Translations under genes and position numbers: made by a program
Source of the DNA: Physocladia obscura
Taxonomy: Eukaryota; Chytridiomycota; Chytridiomycetes; Chytridiales; Chytriomycetaceae
Direction: 5' to 3'
Length of the DNA: 16,493 bases
Assembly (NCBI GenBank): GCA_027596945.1
Contig: JADGJH010000584.1
Coordinates: forward strand, 1-16,493
Notes under the pieces: model-generated
Database searches by the model: none
The model's input: only the letters and a program-made list of their open reading frames with translations
Told to the model about the DNA's origin: nothing
Shown here: positions 1 through 9,738 of the stretch, in pieces
Layout of the letters: every line of letters starts with the position of its first letter
Position numbering within the stretch: position 1 is the first letter of the stretch

Positions 1-1048
1 TTGTACCTGTCTTCTATCGATAGTATGTTTTTTCCAGTTGGTGATTCCATTTCCAACAAAAATGCGCTATTTTTGCTGATAACAAGATTCACATCGATGA
101 GGCAACCTGCGTTAATAAAATATGTTCATGTATATTATAGTCGCGTAAATAAAATTTTAAAGAAAATAAAATAAATAAATAAGAAATGAAGCATACCTTC
201 CTTTCCATCAAATTCATTCGCAGTTGTGGATAAAAAATTGATTATTTTTCCGATATCTTTTTTCTGCCGTGCTACAATATCACCTTCTTTCCTCAAAGCT
301 CCGCTAGGCATTCCTGCACATTTCTTCAACCCAGGCCGTGACACAGTATATCCAGACGCAAGATCACTACTACTGCTGCCAATTCTACCACTACCACTGC
401 CGCCGATACCCGTCAAACTGTGTCGTATGTCAAACGAATTAAAGTCATTGCTCCTTCCTGCACCAGTACCACCCGTAACATCAGCTGCTGTATTCATACC
501 ACGCCGCGAAGAAATTACCTCCAATCTGGAAACTGATAGCACAAATACATAAAAATAATCTGGTTAATAAATTCTTTCAACATTTAATTTTTACTACCTT
601 TATCAGATCTCACATCGACACTTGTTAATGTGTTCGACAATGTCAGGGATTCAGGTTTTCTGAATTTTGATGAGGCAATGACATTAGCAATTGTTGCACC
701 AGATTTGATCGGAATAGAGGCTTTACGAGTCAGTACTTTCGTATTTGATAAATAATTGTCGGCTGCAATTGCAATCATTTTTTTGGTGCTACTGTAGCTG
801 CTACTCGTACTGCTACGACTCGCCACGAAATGGATTGGATTACTATTGCTTTTGTTTTCGGCATTTATAATTCCTGGTGTTTTGGCATGTATGTTGCTGA
901 AGGGCTTTATTTTTTGATTGGAGAACTTGGTGAAAGTATTTTTAGCTATAGGTATTATCTTTGCTGCATTTTTTGATTCCGGGGTCAGTGATAACGCATC
1001 ATGTTTTATGTGCTCAGCTTTGGCTGAGCCGCCACTGCTTTCTCTCAT
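1..1048 (-). CDS. Unrecognised Ser/Lys-rich protein, C-terminus cut by window edge
   Basis: I do not recognise this protein. Three minus-strand exons fit: 1048-598, 532-197 and 106-1 (running off the edge). The introns at 597-533 (gtagt...cag) and 196-107 (gtatgc...cag) both interrupt after codon base 1 and keep the frame open. The first ~230 residues are basic and rich in Ser, Lys, Asn and Gly, look disordered, and contain Ser runs and a Gly/Ser tract (GIGGSGSGRIGSSSSD). The part starting near RQKKDIGKIINFLSTT looks more ordered and continues into LIDVNLVISKNSAFLLEME. The start at 1048 is the first ATG of the open frame and lies only 33 nt after the SAM50 stop codon on the same strand. No signal peptide or membrane segment is visible. 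The missing C-terminus probably holds the diagnostic domain. I am fairly sure of the exons, not of any function. Confidence 0.6.
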
Positions 1049-1081
1049 TTTTTTTTTCTTTTTTTCTCAAATTTCCCACTT

Positions 1082-3215
1082 TCAAACAAATTCACATCCC
1101 TTCAAAAAAAATTAAAAAAAAAAAAACAAAAAAAACAAGAATATGAAATTTCAACATAAATGATGAAATAAAAAAACGAAAACTCACCAATGAAAACTGG
1201 AAACCTGGATTAGCTCGATCTCCGCCGGCTACAGACACAGGTAAGCAATAGTTGAATTCACCTTGCAGCCAGTCGAAATTGAGTGAAATTCCAACACCAA
1301 CTGCACCGCTAAAACTGCTGAACAATCGTTGGGCCGCCGATTTCCTCGTTTTCGCTGAAAAAAAAAGGCAAAGAAAACAAATTTTGTTGGCCGAACACTA
1401 AAATATGGAAATGAAACAAACCATCTTCAATATGAACTAAATTTCCACCATTTGCAAAAAGGTGTCCTTTGATTGGAATATCATGGCGCAATAATGGAAG
1501 CGGGGTGAAAAGATTAACGGCTCCAATGGCAAACAAATCGCCACCAATTGCATCATCTAATAAAAACAAAAAAATAAGAATTTTTTTCTTTCTTTTTATG
1601 TTTGAAGTGGAGAAAAGTGTCAATCAAACCGCCGTCTTTTGGTCCAACCCCGTGCTTCTTAAATCCTCGCACAGAAATTCTGAATCGGTCATTAACACGA
1701 GACGGTCCAAAACCGAGAGTCCAAAGAAGGCCATGTTTCAAAGATGCCGACACACTCTACACACGATCCAGAAAATTAGAAAATAACAAATTCAAAATCA
1801 AATAATACTAACAAATCCATGGCCAAGAAAATGTTGCGCCTCACTGTTTGCAGTAAATTTCACGTGACCGATATCGCCTCCAAGACCAGCCGCTTCCTGT
1901 TTATGTAGGACAATAGTAAATATATCATAGCAGCTAGAAAAAATCACTATACAATAATTGATTTGAAGGATAATATGGAATTATTAATTCTAGTATCAAT
2001 TGCAGTCGAGTAAGAAATTGAACTTTTAAAGCTTGTTCCGGCATCCTTCTTGATTCTGGAAAAACATTGATTCAATAAATTTACATATATTGAAGACGTT
2101 ATACGTTAATGATGCATTTGGATTAGCGTCAACAAGGCGACGCCAAGAAGCTTCGTATGCAAATTGATGAGATGCGCCAACAACGTGATCAAACGTCTGC
2201 AAAATGTGTGCGTTTATATTCAAACAAAATATTTGAAGGGAGTTGTACTTTGAATTTTGCCGCCAAGACAGTTGAATCTTGAATAAATGACGAATACAAA
2301 TCAACACCAGCGTTTGTTTTTGCTGCTGAAAATTGCACAGTTTTTTCAGGATTAAAATTCCAAGGTCTCGAGTAAACGGCCTAAAAACAAGTTAACACAG
2401 TCCAATTAGGAAGATCAAAAAACAAATAACTACCTCTACATTTGAAATAATCTGGGTTTCAAATGGGCCATTTTGTAGAAGAGGGGTTGAGGACTCAAGG
2501 GAACGCGCAATGGAAATTGCAGCCGAGTCAGCAACGCCGGAAGGATTAAGAGCGATAAGCGAGACACTCTGATAATATTAATGAAGATTATTAATGCGAT
2601 ATTAGGCGGAATGGAAAATTCTAAATAATTCAAGCAGCTGAGTTGACTGAAAACCAACCAAATCAGCTGATGTGGCAGAGGCAGCCAATTGCTCCGAGGC
2701 AAATAGCGCAGGTTTTTCCACCAGATGGAATACGACATCTACAACACCGGGAGCAGGCGCATCGAGAACAACATCCACAGACTCAAAAACGGTCAACTGT
2801 CGCAACGCAATAGCTGTCGCGTGAGCTTCAAGAGCAACGGACGCGAATGGTAGTTTTTCTGCACCAATAATAAAGAATAGTAGGAGTTAATTCATCAAAG
2901 GAGATTAAATGATCGTGGGCATAGACACGTTAAAACGGATGGACAGGGTTTCTCAGAGCGCATAGGAGTACCTGAACTTTGGCGCGAAGCATCGGCAAGC
3001 GAATAATCGGCATCAGAGAGTTTCGTTGACAAACTCAAGAGCGTCGCAGCTTTTGCCTTCAGCAGAGAATGGGAGGTGCGACCAACACCTTCAAAACGCA
3101 CAGCACCAATGCGGACAGCACTACCACTGGTTGCCACATCTTCAGCATTGCTGTTGTTTGCAAGATGCTTTGTGCTGTTGGTGTTGCTGGTGCTGCCGCC
3201 AACACTATTGCTCAT
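1082..3215 (-). CDS. SAM50: SAM50/Tob55, mitochondrial outer-membrane beta-barrel assembly protein
   Basis: SAM50 is the Omp85-family core of the SAM complex, which folds beta-barrel proteins into the mitochondrial outer membrane. Eleven exons fit: 3215-2972, 2858-2659, 2568-2434, 2380-2249, 2196-2105, 2055-1953, 1896-1813, 1756-1630, 1556-1422, 1354-1188 and 1099-1082, giving 478 residues (human SAMM50 has 469). Residues ~34-125 are the single POTRA domain (VRIGAVRFEGVGRT; FESVDVVLDA...VVDVVFHLVEKP). The barrel includes SHQFAYEASWRRL, SFKSSISYSTAIDTR, SVRGFKKHGVGPKDG (the family VRGF loop), NLFTPLPLL and EFNYCLPVSVAGGDRA. It ends FQFSLGCEFV, which aligns with the family's C-terminal beta signal. 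I chose the Met at 3215; an in-frame Met at 3287 would overlap the proposed Sec61-beta start. The intron at 1952-1897 is the least certain junction. Confidence 0.93.
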
Positions 3216-3255
3216 TTCTCTTGTGCAATTCAATTTGAAAGAAAAGCTGAAAATA
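3216..3255. promoter_or_regulatory. Shared SAM50/Sec61-beta divergent promoter interval
   Basis: Only 40 bp lie between the chosen SAM50 start (minus, A at 3215) and the proposed Sec61-beta start (plus, A at 3256). Both genes must therefore share this space, or have 5' leaders that reach into each other's first exon. I see no clear TATA box. The interval follows from gene positions, not from a recognised motif. Confidence 0.45.
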
Positions 3256-3621
3256 ATGGTATTGTTCAAGAATCCGCTGCCAGCCATTGTAACAAACGCT
3301 CACCTATTAATACAAACTTCCAATACCGCAAGGCCGACGCTGCAAACTTGACTGCCGCCGGCTTGAGACGCAAAAACAATGCCGCCAAACCCGCTTCTTC
3401 GCAGGCTGGCCGTCCAACACCAGGCCCAGCTGGCATGATGAAAATATACTCCGACGATTCGCCTGGCATCAAAGTGTATGTAATTAGGACCATACCCATC
3501 CGTATGTTACTTTTGATATCTATTTTCTTGTAGTGATCCAGTCGTCGTTCTCGTTGGCTCTCTGACCTTTATTGCCTCCGTCTTTATTCTTCATCTTGTT
3601 GGAAAATACACCCGCGTCTAA
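3256..3621 (+). CDS. SEC61B: Sec61 translocon beta subunit (Sbh1-like)
   Basis: This is the small tail-anchored subunit of the ER protein-conducting channel. The conserved block GPAGMMKIYSDDSPGIKV, then DPVVVLVGSLTFIASVFILH (the membrane segment) and the terminal GKYTRV match the family closely. The intron at 3476-3533 (gtatgt...gtag) is secure because it restores IKV-DPV. The N-terminus is inferred: an exon consisting only of ATG (3256-3258), an intron 3259-3332 (gtattg...caag), then GCC GAC GCT at 3333, giving MADAANLTAAGLRRKNNAAK. The product has 77 residues, close to yeast Sbh1. The basic, low-complexity cytosolic N-terminus is usual. The open frame extends upstream of 3333 but lacks a suitable in-frame Met. 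It is divergent from SAM50 and converges on the SCP2 gene. Identity is very secure; the first exon is only moderately so. Confidence 0.93.
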
Positions 3622-3860
3622 GTTTGCTTTCATCGTTACTGTAATGCTCTTTATCTTTGAATTTGTGTGTTTGATGTGAGGGCCTTTATGGGTGTTTGTT
3701 TTTGTGGATGTGCGTAAATCGTACTGCAGTGTGTTGATTTGTTTTTGTTGCAGAAGATGAGGGTGAAGGGACAGAGTTTTTCACGTGGCAAAAAAAAAAT
3801 GTTTCAAATAATATTTACAAGAAACGGAATAATTCAGAGAAAAATATCTTTAATTAAAAA
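3622..3860. other. Convergent 3' intergenic region
   Basis: This 239-bp stretch separates the stop codons of Sec61-beta (plus) and the SCP2 gene (minus), and must hold both 3' ends. It is T-rich on the left and A-rich on the right. No canonical AATAAA and no further coding sequence is apparent. Confidence 0.5.
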
Positions 3861-5199
3861 TCACAGCTTTGCTTTCGGTCTCATATCTTTCAAAACCTAT
3901 TTCAATATGATCAGAATAAATCATATGTTTACAGTTTCTTACCGAATCAAGCTTGGTTGCAAGCATAATCTGTCCCTTGACTTTGATTTTTCCAGACATG
4001 AAAGCTTTCTGACCATTCAGTTTTCCATTTGCCAAATCCACAAAATCTTTGTCTAAATTCAAAATTGTTGAATGAATCTCATTTGAATAAAAATGAACCC
4101 ATTTGAAATCTTACCCCCAACAGCCACAGTGACATCAGCTTTCGCACCAGTTCCTTTAACAATACTCCCTGTTCCATTCTTCAAGTCAAGCGTCCAAATT
4201 TGAACCGTTCCTGCTGAGTTCTTGACGTCAAACTGGAACACGGCCTTCACCTTTTTAACCGCCGCCTCGAGCTGCGCTTTCGGTGATGTCTTGAGTCCAG
4301 CTTCGATTTCGGCAAAAAGAGCACCACTTTCAAATCCGGCGACATTGACTGTTTCTCCGTCGGATGATGGAGTCGTAACAGTGACGGATATGGCTGCGAT
4401 TGGTGCAGTTTTTGCGGCTTTAAGAACAGAGTCGAGTCTATTATGTGAATTTGTTCCATCAATAAAATTTTCGAACACAAAAAATATGAACATACTTGGT
4501 TGCCAATCCAACATTTCCCTTGACCTTCAGCTAATCGAAATTCAAAAACAATAAAAAAAATAAAAAGGCGGCATTTAATTTAAAATGAATAACAATAGAA
4601 ATATTAAAACTATTTTAACGAATTCAATTACCTTTCCGGACATAAACGCTTTCTGTCCATTAATTTTCCCATCAGCCAAATCGACAAATGTGTCATCCGA
4701 CATACTAATTGTAATATCTGGTGTTCCTTCCGCGCCAAGAATAACATCGCCTTTGTTTTTAAAGTCAATCGTCCATGTCGTCTCGGTTCCAGCAGTATTC
4801 TAGAAAAGAAAAGAAAAACTCAACACTACCATCCCCGCAACCAAAAATGAAATTGAAAAAATCGCGCACAAACTTTAATAACAAGATGAAATACACCGTT
4901 GACTTTTTTGATGGCATCAGCTTTGGCCGCCGGAGATTCGACAGATGCTTTTATGGCCACAAAAAGCGCGCTAGATTTATAACCTTCGACTGCAACCTGT
5001 TTCCATTGATTATAATTATATGAATCAGTGAATGTACAAAATGGTGGTTATGTTTTGCGCAAAAATTGTTATTTCAGGCACATGGGAGCCCATACGGTAT
5101 TGGGAAAAGGGATATATGCCAATAAATTTAATAGACAGCTTCTATTCGTCAAGAAAACCGATTCTTGTTGATCAAGGCGTTGTTCTTTTTTCTCACCAT
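3861..5199 (-). CDS. Tandem double SCP2 sterol-carrier domain protein with PTS1
   Basis: SCP2 domains bind lipids and fatty acyl-CoAs in a hydrophobic tunnel. Here two copies sit in one protein of 265 residues. Seven exons fit: 5199-5197 (ATG only), 4996-4874, 4799-4632, 4530-4496, 4437-4115, 4052-3943 and 3896-3861. Domain 1 (~residues 2-110) runs from [12 protein letters not shown] through [10 protein letters not shown] to [19 protein letters not shown] and [13 protein letters not shown]. Domain 2 (~residues 140-265) repeats the order: [58 protein letters not shown]. The protein ends PKAKL, a tripeptide (AKL) that fits a type-1 peroxisomal targeting signal, as in animal SCP2. The location is therefore likely peroxisomal. 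No thiolase or dehydrogenase domain is attached in this model. The ATG-only first exon is the weakest part: the donor gtgaga follows directly and the acceptor is aaacag. Confidence 0.9.
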
Positions 5200-5480
5200 T
5201 CTCACTTTTGTGTGATTTTTTTCTTTCACAAACGATTGGCTTCAAGTTAATTTACTTTGCGGAAAATCGGCGGAAAAACTCATGGGTTTCTGCATTGTGA
5301 ACATGTCAAACCAACTATTTATTATTTAGTTATCATCCACTTATTTTTTTATTTTTTTTTCTCACAAGTCTATACAATCAACCAAGGGCAAAGAGTGCGT
5401 TTCAACACTTAAAAAAAACAAAAAACAAAAGAGTCTAAAAAAAAATGTCTCAAGCAATTCAAAAAACATGCGTTTGATTT
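5200..5480. other. Intergenic: SCP2 promoter side and forkhead 3' end
   Basis: This lies between the forkhead stop codon (5481) and the SCP2 start (5199), both on the minus strand. It should hold the forkhead 3' UTR and the SCP2 promoter. It is rich in A and T runs, including an A-rich tract at 5409-5445. I see no gene. Confidence 0.5.
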
Positions 5481-8213
5481 TCATACAAAATACAAGATCC
5501 CTTCGTCAAAAGTTGCTGCAACCACATTCGGGTCCGCAATAAGGAGTTCGAGATCACTAGGAGAGATATTAAGGTGGGACTGTGCTCCCGTAAACTTGTC
5601 ATAATTAAGGTCAGGTGAATCAAAAAGTAATGAAGGCTGCGAGTAACTGTCGCCATCGCATTCGTTGAAAAGATTAAAACTATTATTGTAGGTATCGCCT
5701 TTGCTGGGCGATGTGTTATTGTATGCATTGCTTTGATATTGCGTATTCTGGGATTGCTGGTGAGATGCTGAATATGAGGGTTGGCGAAAAGGCACGCCAT
5801 GATAAAATTTCATCCAGTCTCCATCCTTGGGGTATCCATTTGCGTAAAAATCAGTCTGAATAAAGAAGTGATCTGTCAGAAAGGAAAAAGAAAAAAACAA
5901 GAATGAAAAACTTACAGATCTGTCACAGACGTCGCTGGAAGAAGCTGTAAACTTATTAGAAAATGAAAAGAAATCATACAGCAAAAATTTTACAAACCAG
6001 ACTGGTCGCTAATCTTGTTTTTATCGAAAGTCTCGCTTTCATAAGTTCCATTGTTCATATGAACAACAGCAGAAACTATAGAATCACCATCGGAATCTTC
6101 ATTGGTCGCGGACCACCCTCCAGCTATGTTAGCTTGAGATTCCTGCGAAAATAATTTCTCACAAGTCTGAACACTTTTACTTGTCCGAACATCTCTTGTG
6201 TATTCAGTAAATATAATTCCCTTATTTCCACGCTCGAATTTTTCATTTGGAGGCTCAACTGAGTGTGATCTTTTTGTGCTAAACTCGCGATTCTTCTTTT
6301 GCTGCAGTTGTGGTGGCGATTGCTGTCGCGTTTGCGGTAATTGCAGCTCTTGGGATGGAAGTTTTTGCGGTAATGGCTGTTTGAGTGCCTTTTTCTGCAG
6401 TTGTTTCGGAAACTGTTTTCTCAATTGTTTTGGATCTTGCTTGATGATTTTCTTGAAAGTCTGCTTTTGCTGTCGATAATATTTATGGTTGCCTCGTTGA
6501 CTGAGGTCTTGAAATGGCTGCGAGGATTGTGGGTTTTGGTTTTGAAGCTGCAGTGATTGTTGTAAATTTTGGTTTTGAAACTGGTCACCCTGCTCAGATA
6601 TTTCTTCTTGATCCTGTTTTTGAAGCAGCTGCAATTTTTCTTGTTCACGCTGTTGTTGCTTTTCAAGTTTTTGTTTAAGTCTGAGCTGTTGAGTTTTCTC
6701 AATGTCCTGCTGCTGAAGTTGCCGTTGAAACTCCTTCGGATTACCACCATCAATAGAATTCATTGAAGCCAGTGTTTGCTCTTGAGTTAATACAATTATA
6801 TTCCTGTACGGAACCGGCGGTACTGGCAAAAAACCTTTCGTGTATCCAGCATGCTTTGGAGTTAGCCCATTTGCACCATAATCATTCGCGACTTGAGATG
6901 GTTCAAATGGTACAAGCCCAGAATTCTCGTCAAGAAAAAACAAATTGTCATAATATTTCTTGTTGTCTTCGCTGAAAAGAACCGACCCTCCATTCATGCC
7001 AGCTTTTGGAATCTTATAGTATAAAACTCCAGAAAATAATTCAAGTTTTTCAGTCGAATCCCAGGCATTGTTAATTGACTCTTGGTGATAAGGTTCAGCG
7101 GGGTTGAGACTCCAGTCGAAACCCTTCTCAGTGTCGTCAAAGTCTTTAGTTTTGTGGAAGCGAGTATATGATTTCATGGATAAATTGTGGCGAATGGAGT
7201 TCTGAAGTGAGAATAATGGGGAATAATTGTAAAAATGATTTAGAAAATAAAATTTTCAAACCTCCCATCCATTTCGACAAGGGTGATATTTAAAATATCC
7301 AAAAGTCGAGGCAACAAAGGAATAAATAACATTCAATTTAAGAGCTTTTTCACTTGATTGTACCATTGCATATGCTATAATATCTGCGTAAGACATCTAC
7401 GATTTGATGCTTTAAGTTGAATTTTTTAACTTTGAAAAGAAAACCGTTACCAACCGGGGGTCTGCGATAGACAACTCGATATGAAGTCTGTCCGAAATAC
7501 AATACCTGATCAGACAGGCAAAACTTTGGGTCTGATGAAAAAAATTAATATTTATCAGAAACGGCGGGAATGAAAAAATTTGAAAAAATTGAAAACAAGA
7601 TGTGAAAAAAGATGAAAAGGAAACCTTTATTATCGCCTAATTCATTATTAGCATGACATCTTTTTCCGGCAGCTTTTTTGGGTGGTTTTAATTGTTCAAC
7701 CTGTTCATCATGGCTTTCAGCCTCGTAGGCAACAACGGCAGCAGGAGTAGGCTTGGCGCGGACGCGTTTTTTTGGAGCAGGTGTATAAAGCACAGAGTCT
7801 GAGTCGGGATCTTCAGTCAAATCTTCATTGAAGGATGAGGAGTGATCGCCAAGAATGCTATTTTTTGCCGTCGACGAGATGGAAGAAGAGGAAGATGAGG
7901 TTGGCTGGATAATGCTAGCTATTTCGTAACTCTGAGGAAGATCGTTGGTCGGTGAATTAAACATGTTGGTGTTGTTCATGCTATTGCTGTCGCCGTCGAA
8001 CGAGTGGTACTGATCAGAAGTTGTAGTGCCAGTTGCGTTTTGCGAAGCTGAAGTCAGGAGGTAGCTTGCTAATGACGTGTTTACATATTCACTGTAATCA
8101 AGAGCTTGTTCGTCGCTGTAGTTGTTCAACGCGACAGGTTCAGAAGAGGCGCTGTCACTGCGGCTTTGGTTCCCGCTGCGCACAGGAGTTGGCAAAGTGA
8201 AATTTAGCCACAT
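5481..8213 (-). CDS. Forkhead-box transcription factor with long Gln-rich tail
   Basis: Forkhead proteins bind DNA through a winged helix. Six exons fit: 8213-7625, 7531-7455, 7396-7262, 7201-5998, 5944-5916 and 5855-5481, giving 802 residues. Residues 1-196 are acidic and Ser-rich, with a basic, NLS-like patch (PAPKKRVRAKP). The forkhead domain (~220-305) is split by introns: RRPP | MSYADIIAYAMVQSSEKA...IYSFVASTFGYFKYHP..GWE | NSIRHNLSMKSYTRF...FDWSLNP. NSIRHNLS is the family's recognition-helix signature, and RPPMSYADII matches the usual KPPYSYADLI. A Gln/Lys-rich tract follows at roughly 400-560 (for example QRQLQQQDIEKTQQLRLKQK), then an Asn/Ser-rich stretch. The C-terminus is acidic and hydrophobic (LELLIADPNVVAATFDEG), possibly an activation segment. 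The start at 8213 is the first ATG of the frame. I cannot assign a Fox subfamily. The two last introns rest on frame and splice sites alone. Confidence 0.93.
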
Positions 8214-8674
8214 GATACCGGCGTTGTGGGAAATTTACGTGGTGATACGCGATGAATAGTGTTGCAGTTGTGTTTACTGAGTCTGTTGTCCAGTCGCTAA
8301 ATAAACAACCTGCAGAAAATTTCCTTTTATGAAATGGAAAGCTTTCTGTAGATGCCGGTGTACAATATGTGCAGTACTACGAAGTTTGTTTTGTGAATGT
8401 TTTTTGTTTTTTTGGTGTTTTGTCATGACTCCAGCTTTCTCTTTCAATGAAAATTTTCAAATCGGAGTTGAAAACAAAACAAAAGAAAAAAAAACGGCCT
8501 CGAAAACTCAAACTGGTAAACTGACACCTCCACCTCGACCAAACATTGACATAACCTGAGTAAATTTATGAAATGATATATATGAACGAAAAGAAAACGA
8601 AAAAACGGCGACCCAACAGCTGAATAAAAACAAATAAACTACTTACAGATAACGAAGCTGAATATGAAGTGAGA
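8214..8674. other. Intergenic: forkhead 5' region
   Basis: This ~460-bp stretch lies upstream of the forkhead start and downstream of the SFT2 stop. A cag near 8311-8313 on the minus strand could be a 5'-UTR acceptor, but no donor was fixed. A short plus-strand frame at 8329-8559 shows no family features. I see no gene here. Confidence 0.45.
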
Positions 8675-9708
8675 TTAATTTGTCATATTTTGGAACCAGA
8701 TAATGAAGAGAGAGTATAAAAAGTCAGTCACAAATATCTGAAAGAAACTGTCAAGAAACTTACAAAAACTTGGGGCATATGAGCCAAAAAATTTGAGGAG
8801 TGTAAATGATTGTACAACAACAGAAGCAATAGTCAACAGATAGCTCTTTAGCTGCAAATTATTTTTCAGTAAATACGATGACATTTGATAAATTCTACAG
8901 ACCAAAAGCGACGAATAAAGAGTGAAAGCAAGTGACAAGAAGTAAGCAACTGTCCAAGACAAACGTTCTTTACTGAACGCGTCTTTTATATAAGCTCGCG
9001 GGCCCTTTATAAGAGCAAAACTACATATTGCCAGGACTGTTTGATGTTACTAACAATACTTGTAAAACTAGAGGGAACTGTATACATACGGGAGCCAAGA
9101 GTGAAAGGCGTGACAAACTTGGACGGAGAAATAATCTATGCGCAAAAAGTGTCAAAAGTAATAAGAAAAGGCCATGACAGGTAGCATCGTGAATCACTCA
9201 CCATCAATGGTAAGGAAAAGATTGCAACCATGAAGCAGAATGCCGCCATTGCAAATGTAGCGCAAAAGCCAATAAAACGCTTTGTGAATGAAATCGAACA
9301 TACAAATGAGATTCGGATTGGGACAGCGAACAGATTAAGATTGCCAGAATTCGAAAGTGCTTTAGTGTTGGTTGAACCCAACGTAAACGTGGATGAATGA
9401 GAACAAACCTGCCATGAAGTCAAGCCGCAGAACTCTGGCTCAGCAGGCTCAGCAGAGCTGGCAATGCCCAACGATGATGACACATTCTGCGCTGCGGATC
9501 GCACACCACCGAGCAGTGAATCCAGCGAGGCAGTTGCAGTTCCAGCTCTAGTTCCCGATCCCGTTCCCGTGCCAAAGCCAAAGCCGGATCCAGAGCCTGA
9601 ACCTCCAAAAAATCCTCCAATTCCACTGCCGCTGCTATTACTTTGCGCTTTGTTGTTGTTGAAGTTGCGCAGTGACTCTTGAAAAGCACTCTGAATGTCG
9701 TCACTCAT
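8675..9708 (-). CDS. SFT2: SFT2-family Golgi vesicle transport membrane protein
   Basis: SFT2 proteins are four-helix membrane proteins acting in endosome-to-Golgi vesicle fusion. Five exons fit: 9708-9409, 9279-9202, 9135-9090, 9036-8903 and 8851-8675, giving 244 residues. Residues 1-~95 form a cytosolic tail with a Gly/Ser tract (GGFFGGSGSGSGFGFGTGTG) and ASLDSLLGGVRSAAQN. The family core starts at LTSWQRFIGFCATFAMAAF (helix 1), then KFVTPFTLGSLLAICSFALI (helix 2), KGPRAYIKDAFSKERLSWT (the conserved GP loop), AYFLSLAFTLYSSLLL (helix 3) and SYLLTIASVVVQSFTLLKFF (helix 4). The first intron uses a less common acceptor (caaag, 9281-9280). I read the last exon straight to its stop at 8675, because the alternative 26-nt intron would be unusually short. 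The gene follows the MIC10 stop codon after 30 nt on the same strand. Confidence 0.92.
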
Positions 9709-9738
9709 TTCTCTTCAACAATTATTCTTTATTATTTC

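Noticed and set aside
3215..3287. Longer SAM50 N-terminus starting at Met 3287
   Set aside because: It would overlap the proposed Sec61-beta ATG and adds FSFSFKLNCTRE-like residues with no family match. It stays possible but is less economical.
6198..6479. Cys-rich plus-strand ORF
   Set aside because: It is antisense to the Gln-rich tract of the forkhead gene; Cys codons arise from reading CAG/CAA repeats in reverse.
8675..8775. Short 26-nt intron at the SFT2 3' end (gtaagt...ttcag)
   Set aside because: It is far below the intron sizes seen here, and the unspliced reading keeps the family-like SYAPSF-KFL segment.
9464..9682. Pro/Glu-rich plus-strand ORF
   Set aside because: It is the antisense reading of the Gly/Ser-rich N-terminus of SFT2.
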